A stretch of 34,487 bases of DNA from Byssochlamys sp. IMV 00236 (taxonomy: Eukaryota > Ascomycota > Eurotiomycetes > Eurotiales > Thermoascaceae): the NCBI GenBank assembly GCA_001931875.2, contig MSJH02000207.1, positions 1 to 34,487 on the forward strand, given 5' to 3'. Below, piece after piece: positions 22,352 to 32,897 of the stretch. A program made the translations under genes and the position numbers. The notes beneath the pieces were generated by a model, which saw only the letters and a list, made by a program, of their open reading frames with translations, was not told where the DNA came from and searched no databases. Numbering within the stretch: position 1 is the stretch's first letter; each line of letters opens with the position of its first letter.

Positions 22352-23883
22352 ATGAGAGAAATCATTCACTTGCAAGCAGGTAAGATTTTAAATAGTAACA
22401 ACAATAAAAACAGTAAAACTAATGGTTTAACTAGGTCAATGTGGTAATCAGGTAAATTAACCTCACATATTATATAAACAAAAAAAAAAGAAGAGAGAGA
22501 TTAACTGTTGTAGATTGGACAACAATTCTGGGAAACCATCTCACAAGAACATGGTATTGATACCAACGGTAACTACATTGGTGACAACGATCTCCAATTA
22601 GAACGCATCAATGTATTTTATAATGAAGGCTCTGAAGGCAAATATGTGCCAAGGTAAAGTGGGATAGGATAGCTGCGGATTATATGTAATAACCCCTTGA
22701 TTAAAATAGAGCTGTATTAGTCGATCTTGAACCTGCCACTATGGATGGTATTCGTAATAGTGCTTATGGTAAAATCTATAGACCTGATAACTTTGTCAAT
22801 GCCCAATCTGGTGCTGGTAACTCTTGGGCAAAGGGTTACTACACTGAAGGTGCCGAGTTAGTAGAATCCATCATGGATGTTGTCCGCAAAGAAGCTGAAA
22901 ACACCGACTGTCTTCAAGGTTTCCAACTTGCTCACTCTCTTGGTGGTGGTACCGGTTCTGGTCTCGGTTCCCTTTTACTTTCTAAGATTCGTGAGGAATA
23001 TCCTGACCGTATCTTGAGTACTTACTCTGTCGTACCTTCACCCAAGGTATCCGATACCGTCGTTGAACCTTATAACGCTGTTCTTTCAGTTCACCAACTT
23101 GTCGAAAACTGTGATGCCACTTACTGTATCGATAACGAAGCTCTTTATGACATCTGTTTCAGAACACTCAAACTCACCAACCCCGATTACCCTGACTTGA
23201 ATCAACTTGTCTCTGCTGTCATGTCTGGTGTCTCCACCAGTTTGCGTTTCCCCGGTCAATTGAACTCTGACTTGCGTAAGCTCTGTGTGAACATGGTCCC
23301 TTTCCCTCGTCTTCACTTCTTCATGGTCGGTTTTGCTCCCTTGACTGCTTTTGGTTCTCAGCAATACCGTAACTTGAGCGTACCCGAATTGACCGCTCAG
23401 ATGTTTGATGCCCGTAACATGATGGCTGCCTCTGATCCTCGTCACGGTCGTTACTTGACTGCCGGTACCATCTTCCGTGGTCGCTTGTCTACCAAGGAAG
23501 TCGAAAACCAAATGTTGGCTGTTCAACAAAAGAACTCTTCTTACTTTGTTGAATGGATTCCCAACAGTGTCAAGACTTCTCTCTGTGACATTCCTCCTGT
23601 TGGTCTCAAGATGTCTGGTACTTTTATTGGTAACAGTACAGCCATTCAAGAATTATTCAAGCGTGTGAACGAACAGTTCACGGCCATGTTTAGAAGAAAG
23701 GCTTTCTTGCATTGGTACACTGGAGAAGGTATGGATGAAATGGAATTCACAGAAGCAGAGTCCAACATGAACGATTTGGTCTCTGAATACCAACAATACC
23801 AAGAAGCAACCATCGAAGAAGAATACGATGAAGAATATGCCGATGAACAAATGGAGGATGATGAAGAACACATGGAAGAATAA
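22352..23883 (+). CDS. TUB2: beta-tubulin
   Basis: Four exons (22352-22379, 22435-22451, 22514-22653, 22710-23883) give 452 aa. Beta-tubulin pairs with alpha-tubulin to form microtubules. The MREI autoregulatory start, GQCGNQIG, the tubulin GTP loop GGGTGSG (140-146) and an acidic tail ([18 protein letters not shown]) are all present. Exon 2 is only 17 nt and encodes part of QCGNQ. Residue numbering is collinear with standard beta-tubulin, and positions linked to benzimidazole binding read Tyr167 (STYSVVPSP), Ala198 and Tyr200 (CDATYCID) instead of the Phe167/Glu198/Phe200 of sensitive fungi. Codon use is strongly biased, as for CYS3, suggesting high expression. The next gene starts 92 nt downstream on the same strand. 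Confidence 0.98.
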
Positions 23884-23925
23884 AAGAGAGACAACGCACG
23901 CATTTTATATTTAAAAAGTTTTAAT

Positions 23926-23931
23926 AATAAA
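23926..23931 (+). terminator. AATAAA polyadenylation signal of beta-tubulin
   Basis: AATAAA lies 43 nt after the tubulin stop and 44 nt before the TRAPPC12 ATG, within the 92-nt tandem spacer. Confidence 0.55.
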
Positions 23932-23975
23932 GATTTTCTTTTTTAATTGGGAACTATACACATTTTTTTCTCTTT

Positions 23976-25291
23976 ATGGACTCTTCAGATATTCTAAACT
24001 CTATCCTATCACCTTCTTTAACAGAGGCTACCATCAAGACGACTAATAGACCTGAAAGACAACGAACGTTATCTGCTGGATATTCAATCAACAGTAACGC
24101 CAACTTTTATGATATCCCTACAGTAAATAAATATAATGAATAATATTTCAAGTTGACTAAATGATTAGAGTGATGCCTTCAATGACCTCTTAGAACGTTA
24201 TATACCTTTACAAAATAATAGACCACAACGCAATGTGGAAGACAATTTGAAGAATCCAGAACTGATGGTGGTAAAGATTATAATTACATGTGTATGTTTT
24301 TGTGTGTGTTAATGTTGACCTAGATGAAAAACATGTGGAGATCAGTAGCCAAGTATGCTAGACAACACATCATCCAGTCCGATCCTTCCGACCTCAAATC
24401 CATTTTAGAGTTATGGCATATGAGACTCTTAGCACTGACCAAACTAGGACTCTATCAGCTAGCAACAGCCGAACTTGAAAAACTAGGCGACCTGAACCGA
24501 CCTGAACTACGAGACCCGGTGACCAAAGAGTCGATGGTTCCGTTTGCTCTCTGGATCCTCTGGGCACGTCTGCCGTCCTTTTTGAAATACCCCAACGTGA
24601 CGCTAGAGAGACTGACGATGCTGGCAGCCAAGTGTAAGAGGATGCAACAGAGAGATCCTGTGTGGGAACGACGAGAGATCCAGACGTACCTGGTGATCGC
24701 GTCACACTGGATCGCCATTCAAAACTACTCGGCGGCGGTGAATACGATGGAGGACGTGTTGAAGAAGCGACCTGATCAGGTCGATGTCCTCTCTGGCTTG
24801 GGTAGACTCTATCTCCAGATGGGCGATGTTGGTTCGGCAACAAGTATGTTTGAGCGCATAGAGCAGTTGATAAAACAAGATGAGGCGGTGATCATCAACA
24901 AGGCGTTCACGTCCATGGCAAAGGGTGAATGGAGTCAAGCAAGAGATTTGTTGGAACAGGTGCATCAATCCAATAAGGACAATTTGCTCGTCATGAATAA
25001 TTTGGCCGTCTGTGAGATCTATTTAGGAAACTTGGTCAAGGTATAAAAAGGAGTTTTTAAAAAAGGGGGGGAAATTGTTCTCATAGTGTCTTATAGGCGA
25101 TTGAAATTTTAGAGACATTGACAATGAAAAATCCAACATCAGCTGGAATATGTGAATCCATCGTCATGAATCTTTGTACTTTATATGAATTGAGATATGA
25201 GGATTCAACAGAAAAGAAGGTGGAAATAATGAAGCAAGTAGCCACATGGGCAGGTGATTCTTTCCAGCCAGAGTGTTTCAAACTTCAATAA
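23976..25291 (+). CDS. TRAPPC12-like TRAPP-III subunit (TPR protein)
   Basis: Four exons (23976-24122, 24169-24270, 24324-25040, 25097-25291) give 386 aa; human TRAPPC12 is 735 aa, and only its C-terminal TPR half is represented. TRAPPC12 belongs to TRAPP complexes acting in ER-Golgi traffic and autophagy. Supporting blocks are ILELWHMRLLALTKLGLYQLA, PFALWILWARLP, the TPR-type helices around 190-290 (GLGRLYLQMGDVGSA, MNNLAVCEIYLG) and the ending GDSFQPECFKL, which matches the human C-terminus. The central exon is more GC-rich than its surroundings. AATAAA overlaps the stop codon, and the last 14 nt of CDS overlap the METTL16 CDS on the other strand. Confidence 0.9.
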
Positions 25292-26661
25292 AGCATTTAT
25301 TCTTCGTTCCTCTCTCTAACCCACATTGTTCTTCTATTCTTTTTTTAACGTGAGACCAAAAGCTTTCAAATAGATTCCTATCATGTCCCTTTGTCCAACT
25401 GATCTGTAATACTGTATTTGGTTCTAGTATCATTTCAAACGTAAACAGATCCTTCTCTGGTTCATGCGTTATCTTCTGCCGTTTCTGTCTCCGTGCGGCT
25501 CTAGACCAACTGTTTCTTTTCGCAGTTCCAATCAGACTTTGACAGTCTTGTCTTTCAATGTGGATGCCCAAGTCAGCAAGTATGGTCTGAATGTGTTTCA
25601 TGACAAAATCAACCGACTGTGGTAATTTGATAACGAATTGACACTTGGGACGGTATTCATCTAGACTAGGCGTCTTGACCGCTCGCTCGGGATGAAAGGA
25701 CCATGCGATGGCCCAACGTGTGGTCTTGCCCTGAGTCAGGTCAGTGATCAGATAGTTTGTGATCCCAGACGCCTTCAACAGCCGGACGAGGGGCCATATG
25801 GATTTCTTTAGACCAATCATGCTCGTGTACCATCTGATGCGTGTCCGTATCTCTAAACTTTCTTTGATCATCCTACTTATAAACCCATACTCACCACCTT
25901 GTGTGATCATCTCATGAAGCGATCCGGTACATACCGCAGAGGGCTCAAGCTCTTTATTAGCCAGTCCTTGCTCAAGTTCCTCCTGAGATTCGTAAAAGGG
26001 AGGGTTGCACATACAGAACGTATACTTCTCCTCATCTATCACCAATATCTTTTCTGGGTCATCGTTATGTCTTATCGTGATCCTATCCTCCAAACCATTC
26101 TTCCTTACGTTCTCCTGTGCCCATTCTATTGAACGATGATTGATATCTGTGCCGAGGAACGTCCAATGAGGATTTCTTGCGCATCCGAGTAAAGGATAGA
26201 TACAGGATGCACCCACACCACTTTTTTATAATGAGTTGCTTTTTGTATTGTTATCATCATTGTTCTTACATGTCAATTCCTCTTATCTTGTCATCTTGCA
26301 TGGTTTCACTCACCAAGTCTTCTAACCAAAGTATATAGTTAAGTCTGTTGGGAACAGCGGGGCAAAGAGAGTCCAGAGGAAAATCCAGATCAATATCAAA
26401 ATCCCTTTTCATTAAACATTGACATAGTGTTCTATATAAAATAAGTATTGCTTTTAAAAAATAGGATTTTCTATCTTACTTTACTGCAAGTGGGTCTTTA
26501 AAGTCAATATAAGCGCGTCCGTTTGATTGCTGTTTTACACTATTGAAAGATTAGACAAGTTTAAAATAATAAAGAATGTCTTACAATGGCTTAAATGAGT
26601 CAAAGGTCGCTGCTAATTCTTTGAAATCAGGTTCGATATTGTAAATGTTTTTTGGATGCAT
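25278..26661 (-). CDS. METTL16-type RNA N6-adenosine methyltransferase
   Basis: Four exons on the minus strand (26661-26585, 26539-26480, 26431-26270, 26220-25278) give 413 aa; human METTL16 is 562 aa and S. pombe Mtl16 is shorter. The family puts m6A on structured RNAs, notably U6 snRNA in the ACAGA box. The N-terminal module has MHPKNIY and NGRAYIDFKDP, then LNYILWLEDL, the SAM-binding GASCIYPLLG (103-112) and the catalytic NPPF (172-175, within CMCNPPFYES). Further family blocks are GGEYGFISRMI, RIRWYTSMIG and TRWAIAWSF. A basic stretch (SRAARRQKRQK) precedes a short C-terminal domain. The vertebrate-conserved regions beyond this are missing, as expected for fungi. It is divergent from RIT1 with a 99-nt promoter. 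Confidence 0.94.
25287..25292 (+). terminator. AATAAA overlapping the TRAPPC12 stop codon
   Basis: The final codons CAA TAA plus A form AATAAA. Polyadenylation 10-30 nt downstream would fall inside the METTL16 coding region on the opposite strand. Confidence 0.5.
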
Positions 26662-26760
26662 TGAAAGAAATAAAAATTTTTATTCTCTTTTTTTGCATAA
26701 TGGAAATATTCTTGTATGAAAAGAGTGATTTTAATCAAGAAGCAAGTCAAGTGAGAAAGG
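26662..26760. promoter_or_regulatory. 99-nt bidirectional promoter of METTL16 and RIT1
   Basis: The complete space between two divergent start codons. AT-rich with T-runs at the METTL16 side; no TATA box recognised. It links two RNA-modification genes. Confidence 0.55.
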
Positions 26761-28424
26761 ATGCCAAAAGCATGTAAAAACAAAGAAAAAGAGAAAAGAA
26801 AAGAAGAATATTTATATCAATTTAGTTATAATCGTCTGAGATCTATTGTTGATGATGCTTCATTTGTCATGACCATCTCTGACCTCTTTCCTCGTCTTGC
26901 TCTTGTTGGTAAAAATAGTAGACGACAATACAAATAAGTATTCATGTTTTATAGCAAATGAACGTTGTGGATCATGGTATATCGACCGACGAAAAGTATG
27001 TTTATTTCATAAAAGAACACATTTAATAACACAACAATAGAAACAAGCTTATTCAGCCTATTTCAAATCTACAGACGGACACATGCATATCTGGGACTTT
27101 AATATCAGAAGAAACAATCTCCATTTGATTCCGATCATAGCACAACATCACGGCTGTATCCTCGTTGATTCAACACGGAAAGGCAAGCGAATCCCTGACG
27201 CACTTTCAAAGACAATACCGATCTGGTGCTGTACCATCAACCGAGCCGTTCAACGAATCAAGGGCTATCATTGGGACACTGACTTTCACTCGTTACCGTC
27301 GGCTGTGTCCAGATCAGAGCATGCACAGATTGAAGCCAAGATGGAATCATTGGTGGACAAGTTAATGAGTTCAGGAATAGACGTTTACGCGATCGCTGAT
27401 CAACTCAAAAAGCCATTAAGGCCGATCTGGTTTACACCTCAATCTTGTGGTACGATCGTGCCAGATTTTGATGATTGCTCATTTTGGCCTGTGGTGTGCC
27501 TGAGTGCATCAGAGGCTGTCGAGAATGGCTATCAAGTAAGACCTGGGTACCTCTACGTTCAAGGATCAGGTGATGATCAAGAAGCTTGGTGTCTGGTAAA
27601 AAAAAAGAGATAAAAAACAGTTTTTGGAGCTAAGACAGCCTCCATTAGGGCCTGACTCCCTCTTTGTTCTGGGAAAATCATCAGTTCATACTGGAAAGCA
27701 AGGGAGAATGTGAACGTAGAGTAAGAGAGATTGTGAAGGATAGTTTAGAAAAGATGAATTCGCAGCCAACAGGTTCCTTTGCATTCATTAAGCCTACAAC
27801 TATAGCTATAAGTGACTTGGCAAGTGCACAATCCAATTGGCAACAATTTGATATCATTATCAATTGCTCTGAGAAAAACCTTGAACTGAACTCTGATACC
27901 TATTTACACTTGCCTATTCCCGAAGGCAAAAGAGGTCAACAGGCATTTCTTTTGGCCATACCAAAGGCTATCCGTTATGTGGAGAAACCATTATTAGAAA
28001 AGCAAAATATTCTCATCTGTTGTGATTCAGGTTAGCATAAAAACTATTTGAGAGAGATCCTTTGAGCAAATTCTAAATATGCATATCTTTATGTGAATAG
28101 GAAAGGATAGTTCAGTAGGCATAGCATTATCCATTCTAGTGAATTATTTTGATCTTGATGGTCAATTACAAAAAGAAACCAAGCCTCGAGGTCAGTTGTG
28201 TGTGTGTGTTTAATGGTACATCTTAATGTTTACAATTTGGAATATTTTATAGTGGACAAGAAAGTGATTCAGCATCAATTGGTTCGCATTATCTCAAGCT
28301 GGGAAAAGGTAACAATAATCATATATTTAATCGCCTTCTCATCTTTTTCTAGGCTTCACCCTCCCGAACGACCTTGAAAAAGGTAAACGTATACTTTATG
28401 AGTCATTCCAATACCACAGACTAG
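26761..28424 (+). CDS. RIT1: initiator tRNA A64 2'-O-ribosylphosphate transferase
   Basis: Seven exons (26761-26908, 26955-26995, 27041-27595, 27649-28030, 28101-28190, 28253-28308, 28353-28424) give 447 aa; yeast Rit1 is 513. Rit1 adds 2'-O-ribosyl phosphate from PRPP to A64 of initiator tRNA-Met, which keeps it out of elongation. Conserved blocks: LVANERCGSWY, AYFKSTDGHMHIWDFN, GCILVDSTRKGKRIPDALSK with PIWCCTINRA, LFWENH, and the C-terminal phosphatase-like loop ICCDSGKDSSVG split by intron 4. The end PSRTTLKKVNVYFMS is family-typical. The second exon is 41 nt. The stop lies 46 nt from the opposing stop of the next gene. Confidence 0.94.
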
Positions 28425-28470
28425 AGACAATGTTTATTCATTTTATTTATAAAATTTCTTGACCACTTGT

Positions 28471-29537
28471 TTATCCTGTACGCTGCTTCTTCCATACTTG
28501 ATTTCCTTGTTCAGATAGTTGAGAATTTATATCATCCCATTCCAAACGAACACGCTTCTTTATGGACAAGTCCTCCCTGAGCCCCTGTACCAAGTGTTCA
28601 CATTCATCAACCAGTGTACTGACAGCATCCTCAAGCGATCTTGTAGCTAAAGAGTACTCCTCCGTCTTGCTTATAAAATCCTTCAATTTTTCATTAAAGT
28701 TATTCTGTTCTGACTTGTTCAATTCACTACTCGCTTCATCATTCTCCAACTGAATGACTAAGCTTTCAATTTTCTGTTGTGTATATAAAAAAAATGATCA
28801 GTTCCCGAACAAATGATATACAATAACTCTACGTCTCTTAGTCTCATCGCATAAGTTTCCTTGAAAAGCACAAGCGGCATAATAGAACCAGAAAGTCTAT
28901 CAATGGTCTTTTGATGCGTCTCTTTAAACACGCTCTTGAAGCAGGCAATGATGGCTTTGGCGGTATTAAGCAACTTCTGAAATTCTGTATTTGATACAGA
29001 AATTTTGGAAGTGGTATCACTATTAATGTATGTTAGAACAGAGTTATACCGGCACAGACGACTTTACCTTGTACTACTACTCTCGTCCTTTCTTATTTGC
29101 ATTATAAACGGATCGCCAAAGGTGCTAAACGTGACTTTCTGTTCTGTTTGATCGATTTTGGAACACGCGCTTGAGCCTTCGGAGGTGATGCGTTGTTGTC
29201 CTTGATCGGCAAAGGACGACGATCCTAAAGGGGTAAGGTAACTCTTACGACTGGCAGGACCAGGAAGTTTAATCATAGGATTGATGATCAATTTGTCGGT
29301 GAGACGAGTTCGATATCTTTCTCTTCTTTCTTCTTCTGTTAAATGCGATATGCCACGAAGTTTAATCATTGGAGTCACGTTGATCCCACTTTTGAATCCA
29401 GAGAAAGATCCAGTCGTCGTCGTTTTGAGACCGCTTGTCTGTACTAACTGATTTGAGGTAGAGGAGAAATAGGAAGTACTGCCATCTAGAGTTGCATTGT
29501 TTATATTGTCAAATTCTTCTATATCAAATATCTTCAT
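28471..29537 (-). CDS. unrecognised coiled-coil protein with repeated PMIKL motif
   Basis: Three exons on the minus strand (29537-29068, 29019-28833, 28773-28471) give 319 aa. I do not recognise a family. Residues 1-155 look disordered, rich in Ser/Thr, and contain two copies of a short motif, TPMIKLRG and NPMIKLPG, about 34 residues apart around LTEEERRERYRTRLTDKL. Residues 160-319 are helical and probably coiled-coil (FQKLLNTAKAIIACFKSVF, LRDKIESLVIQLEND, and heptad-like Leu/Val spacing in the last exon). The final residues are basic (VWKKQRTG). A disordered front and helical back would suit a kinetochore, spindle or adaptor protein, but that is only a form-based guess. The joins keep phase and extend the helix, supporting the model. 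An in-frame upstream Met at 29666 is less likely because it adds a low-complexity Phe/Ser run. Confidence 0.7.
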
Positions 29538-30426
29538 CGTTTGTAAAATAAGAGTGAAAAGAATAGAGAGAGAGAAAAAGAAAAAAAAGAGAGAGAGAAA
29601 GAAAGAAAAGGTATTTATATTAAAGCTGTGTGGATGTTTATTGTTGTTCGTAGTAATAATTTTCATTGTTTGGCATAATACTTTATATTTTTATTGGATA
29701 TTCATTATACATCCTTCTTTCTCTCTCCTTATTTGACAAAGAAGCATTATCTTATCCTGTTGACGTTGTCCAATTGTTCTATAATTAGAACTGGAAAAAT
29801 ATACATATCATATGATACACCTTTGAATAATGAAGTATGTTCTTGGAGTGACTGCAAAGTCAATCTTTGAACGCGTATCAATTTATTATTTGTATACCTC
29901 GTGTCTTCACTTTAAGCTATTTCCATAAATATATTTCATGAATGATTATATGTTTACACAAATCATCATTATCTTCAATTATTACTTGATGCGTATACAA
30001 ACATGGAGCATCTTTTATAAATGCGTCTTTCATACAACTGTCAGACATTCCCTTAACAACTGGTATCTATATGTGTATCATAACATATTCATTTTTAAAC
30101 TGGTTATCACACGTCACTATTGTTTAATCAAATTTTCTATAAATGTCTAAAACAGTCGTCCTCCCCCCCCCTTTATTCACTGTTCCTCTTGTCTGTCTCG
30201 CTCACTGTGTCCCAGTCTTTTAGCGGGAAAACAAACTGTGATTTCGACCAGTCTTGCAGCGTGACCTAGTAGGCTCAAGCATGACTTATCACGTTCTTAT
30301 ATCGTCATGTCTTATAAGTCCCTTTCCCTTTATCTTCTCTTGTTTCTCTTTTTTTTTTTTTTTTTTCTCTCTTTGTTGTCGTTCACTTCAAAGCTTTCTC
30401 TCAACTACTACTATTACACATTGTCT
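29538..30426. promoter_or_regulatory. divergent spacer, no gene seen
   Basis: About 0.9 kb of AT-rich sequence between two divergent genes. It has GA-rich/CT-rich tracts (29563-29608), a C-run (30162-30171) and a long pyrimidine tract (30345-30385) before the next ATG. No conserved coding sequence. Confidence 0.45.
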
Positions 30427-30843
30427 ATGTTCTCTTCTTGGTTATCATCTTGGTATCATCAACCCCAACAAATTCAGGAACCATTTAACGATCACTACGA
30501 ACCTTTAGATGAAGATTGGATAAAGGTAAAGACAACAAAGGAACGGCAACCAGTGCAAGATCCAACCGATGAACGGACCGAGGGAAGAGATGAACGGATC
30601 GAAAAGGAAGCTCCTATTATCGAAAAAAAGATATCGAGGCAGGAACGCAGGGCTCAATTACGTTTGGCTGCCAAGGAGAAAAAGAAGCAAGCGAGAAATG
30701 CGCTTCGAAAGTCTACCAACTGTATCTTGTCCTCAGGTCCACTTTCCATTGACCATTAAATTGCTTGTTTTCTATATACATAAACATTAATACATTGATC
30801 TTTCTTTTTCTCTCTCTTTTCAGGTTGTTGGAAGATTGCGTAG
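30427..30843 (+). CDS. small protein with LIR/AIM-like motif, TP53INP-like N-terminus
   Basis: Exons 30427-30736 and 30824-30843 give 109 aa. The N-terminus reads MFSSWLSSWYHQ, then QEPFND and EPLDEDWIKV. DEDWIKV fits an Atg8-binding LIR/AIM (acidic residues then W-x-x-V), and the order MF, QEP, acidic-W-I-x-V is like TP53INP1/DOR, which drive autophagosome formation in animals. The middle is charged and disordered; residues 75-100 are basic and helical (SRQERRAQLRLAAKEKKKQA). The donor CAG/GTCCAC is weak, but the acceptor follows a very strong pyrimidine tract; unspliced, the ORF would stop at 30759 (110 aa). ATG 30427 is preferred over 30307 because the upstream part is a poly-Phe/Leu translation of the CT tract. 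The TP53INP link is an inference. Confidence 0.6.
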
Positions 30844-31031
30844 AGGGATATAAGTCCTAAAATTGAGATATAAAAGATACGATGAGTATTCTCGGATACA
30901 TACCAAGCAAAATGTAATAGATAAGAATACATAAAATATTAGCATTCTGGTTTATTCATTTTTAATGAAATTTACCTAAACCATTAGGCTCTCTCTCTCT
31001 GGCGTTTTCTGTACGGAAATTCAGCGGCAAG

Positions 31032-31220
31032 ATGATTGCATTTTCCAGCGTTGGAGGAGCTGGATCAAGGCAAGGAAAAAGTAACACCAAAAAAACAAGT
31101 AAGGTCCGACAAGCCATGGATAGCTTTTTCCTGCCAGAACGGAAAGGCACATTGAGTTTATACATTGGGGAAGCCACCATGAACTATTTTCACTTTATGT
31201 TTCCAGTAATCCGTAAATGA
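31032..31220 (+). other. short unassigned ORF, possible fragment
   Basis: A 62-codon frame encoding SRQGKSNTKKTSKVRQAMDSFF followed by hydrophobic sequence. It has no recognisable domain, and I see no good splice partners. It could be a leftover of a transposon-encoded DNA-binding domain or chance. Kept as a note, not as a gene. Confidence 0.2.
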
Positions 31221-32423
31221 TGTTAAACCTTATCGTAGCCAGAAAAAAAAAAGAGAGAGACAGGCTTGAGACATATTATGTTCATTCATAACGTACACTG
31301 ACGTATGTATAGACTGTGCTTTGTATCCAACCACTGCACTATCTTCTGTCTCTAGTCAGCTATTTCTAGCCATGTATCGACGCTCATTATAGCATAATTT
31401 TACATTTCTGTTGTAGTTTGTAGGTTCGAAACTGCCCTTATTCTTTCTGGCGAATAGTAAACGTACCGCACTGCTCAAGTTCAATGTCCATGTCCGTTTT
31501 GTTCGATTTCTCCTTTGATTCTTTGAACAATATTATCACATCCTATCTTTTACGTAATCTATCGGTTTCTTCACCTTTAAAAAATTCTCTATTTCTGTTG
31601 CTTTCAGTTGAAGTCCGGATTTAGCACTAGTTACAATTACTCTGGGGGTAATCGAGAGCGAGAAAGAAATTTCAAAATGATTCGAGTACTCCAAGTTTAA
31701 TAAACTATAACCATATTCATCTGGAATTACTGAACATGCAGTCTTGTTTGAAGAGTGCTAATGGAGAGATGTCGAGATTTTCAACATTTTAAAGAAAACT
31801 ATAACTAAGCATACGCTGCATCGCCAAATAGGTAGGGGCAAGTAGGGGCGGGTGCCTTGAAAGGCCTGATAAAAAAGTGTTTGTCTTGTTCGCTGACCAG
31901 TGTGTGCGTAAAGGGGACCGGGTTTGGCCCTCAGATAGCAGATTATGAGGAAAAGAGCCATCTATTTTTGCTTGATCAAGTTGAGGAGTTTGAACGCTGA
32001 TGATGAAAAAATCTAAGCTGTTGTGAAAGTGCACACTTGTTTACTGTATTCAACTGGCCCAAATCATTCTTTTTCTGCTTTGCCTTAATCTTGGTTAAAT
32101 CATGGCCTGATAGTATTATTATTTTAGAAAAGATGATGGGTTGATATATATTGCAGTGATGCTTATACGTATCCTTAAAAGAAGTGCTCTCAGAATCTTC
32201 ATTGGATCATCTTTGAAACTCTTTTGAATAACTACAAGGCCAATAGGTCATGCTTAGATTTTATTACAAAGATCCATTGTTTGAGCTATCATATGCTTCC
32301 CACATAACGAATTGTTAATGCACTATACTACACAAAGTGTTATCTGCTTTATTGCTGTACGATAAATACGGGTCGTCTCATTGGTTTTTTTTTTTGGGAA
32401 TACTTTATAGAGATTAAGGCGCC
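31221..32423. other. 1.2-kb spacer, decayed or non-coding
   Basis: No supported gene. The stretch 31815-32035 is more GC-rich and open for about 80 codons on the minus strand, yet shows no familiar motif. A GGTTCGAAAC stretch near 31432 recalls a tRNA T-arm but lacks pairing arms. Confidence 0.4.
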
Positions 32424-32897
32424 TTACTCGATTATCTCTTTATTTTCAGCGTTCGATATAAAATTATTGGGACTCGATGGAACAGGAGAGTGTCGTAGAA
32501 ACTGCCAATGATAATATTGCATTCTGTGTACTTCCTGGGTATTCTCTGACGTACTGATGTAATCTCTAAATTCTGCATGTTGTAACAAGTCTAAAAAGTA
32601 CAAGGCATGAGGATATCTACAGGTCATATTAGTGTGTATGTTTTATATTTACACATTTTACTTACACTACAAATTTTGCATATTCTGGTTGTTTCCAGTA
32701 TTGTAAATATTTCAGGTAATTAATAAACGCAGGATCTTTGAGATACTGTTGTTGCGCAAGATCTATAGATTCATTTACAATTTCTTGAAATGTACAACAA
32801 TTATTGAATTACTATTTAAATACCAAGGATTTGCTAAACATTGTATAAATTCAAGTTCAATTTGAAAGCGTTTCTTTTCTTCTTCTGAATTAAGCAT
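32424..32897 (-). CDS. MED31: Mediator complex subunit 31
   Basis: Three exons on the minus strand (32897-32813, 32762-32666, 32616-32424) give 124 aa, matching the family (about 125-130). MED31 (Soh1) sits in the Mediator middle module and links activators to RNA polymerase II. The family core is complete: RFQIELEFIQCLANPWYLN, LAQQQYLKDPAFINYLKYLQYW, PEYAKFVVYPHALYFLDLLQ, FRDYI and the QYYHWQFLRHS block. Met at 32897 is chosen because it starts nine residues before the conserved core; an upstream in-frame Met at 32975 would add a low-complexity Phe/Lys stretch. Introns are about 49 nt each, so no single ORF shows the whole gene. Confidence 0.95.

Noticed and set aside
23086..23649. 187-codon minus-strand frame within beta-tubulin
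   Set aside because: Antisense shadow of a codon-biased exon; low-complexity Thr/Arg/Val content.
24394..24843. 149-codon minus-strand frame within TRAPPC12
   Set aside because: Antisense of a confirmed TPR exon; Ser/Arg-rich translation without motifs.
31425..31450. tRNA T-arm-like GGTTCGAAAC sequence
   Set aside because: The flanking bases do not pair as a T-stem and no anticodon or acceptor stem can be formed around it.
31758..32034. Two overlapping minus-strand frames of 67 and 81 codons
   Set aside because: No motif, no plausible splice partners, and no clear start context. Likely chance or very old relic.
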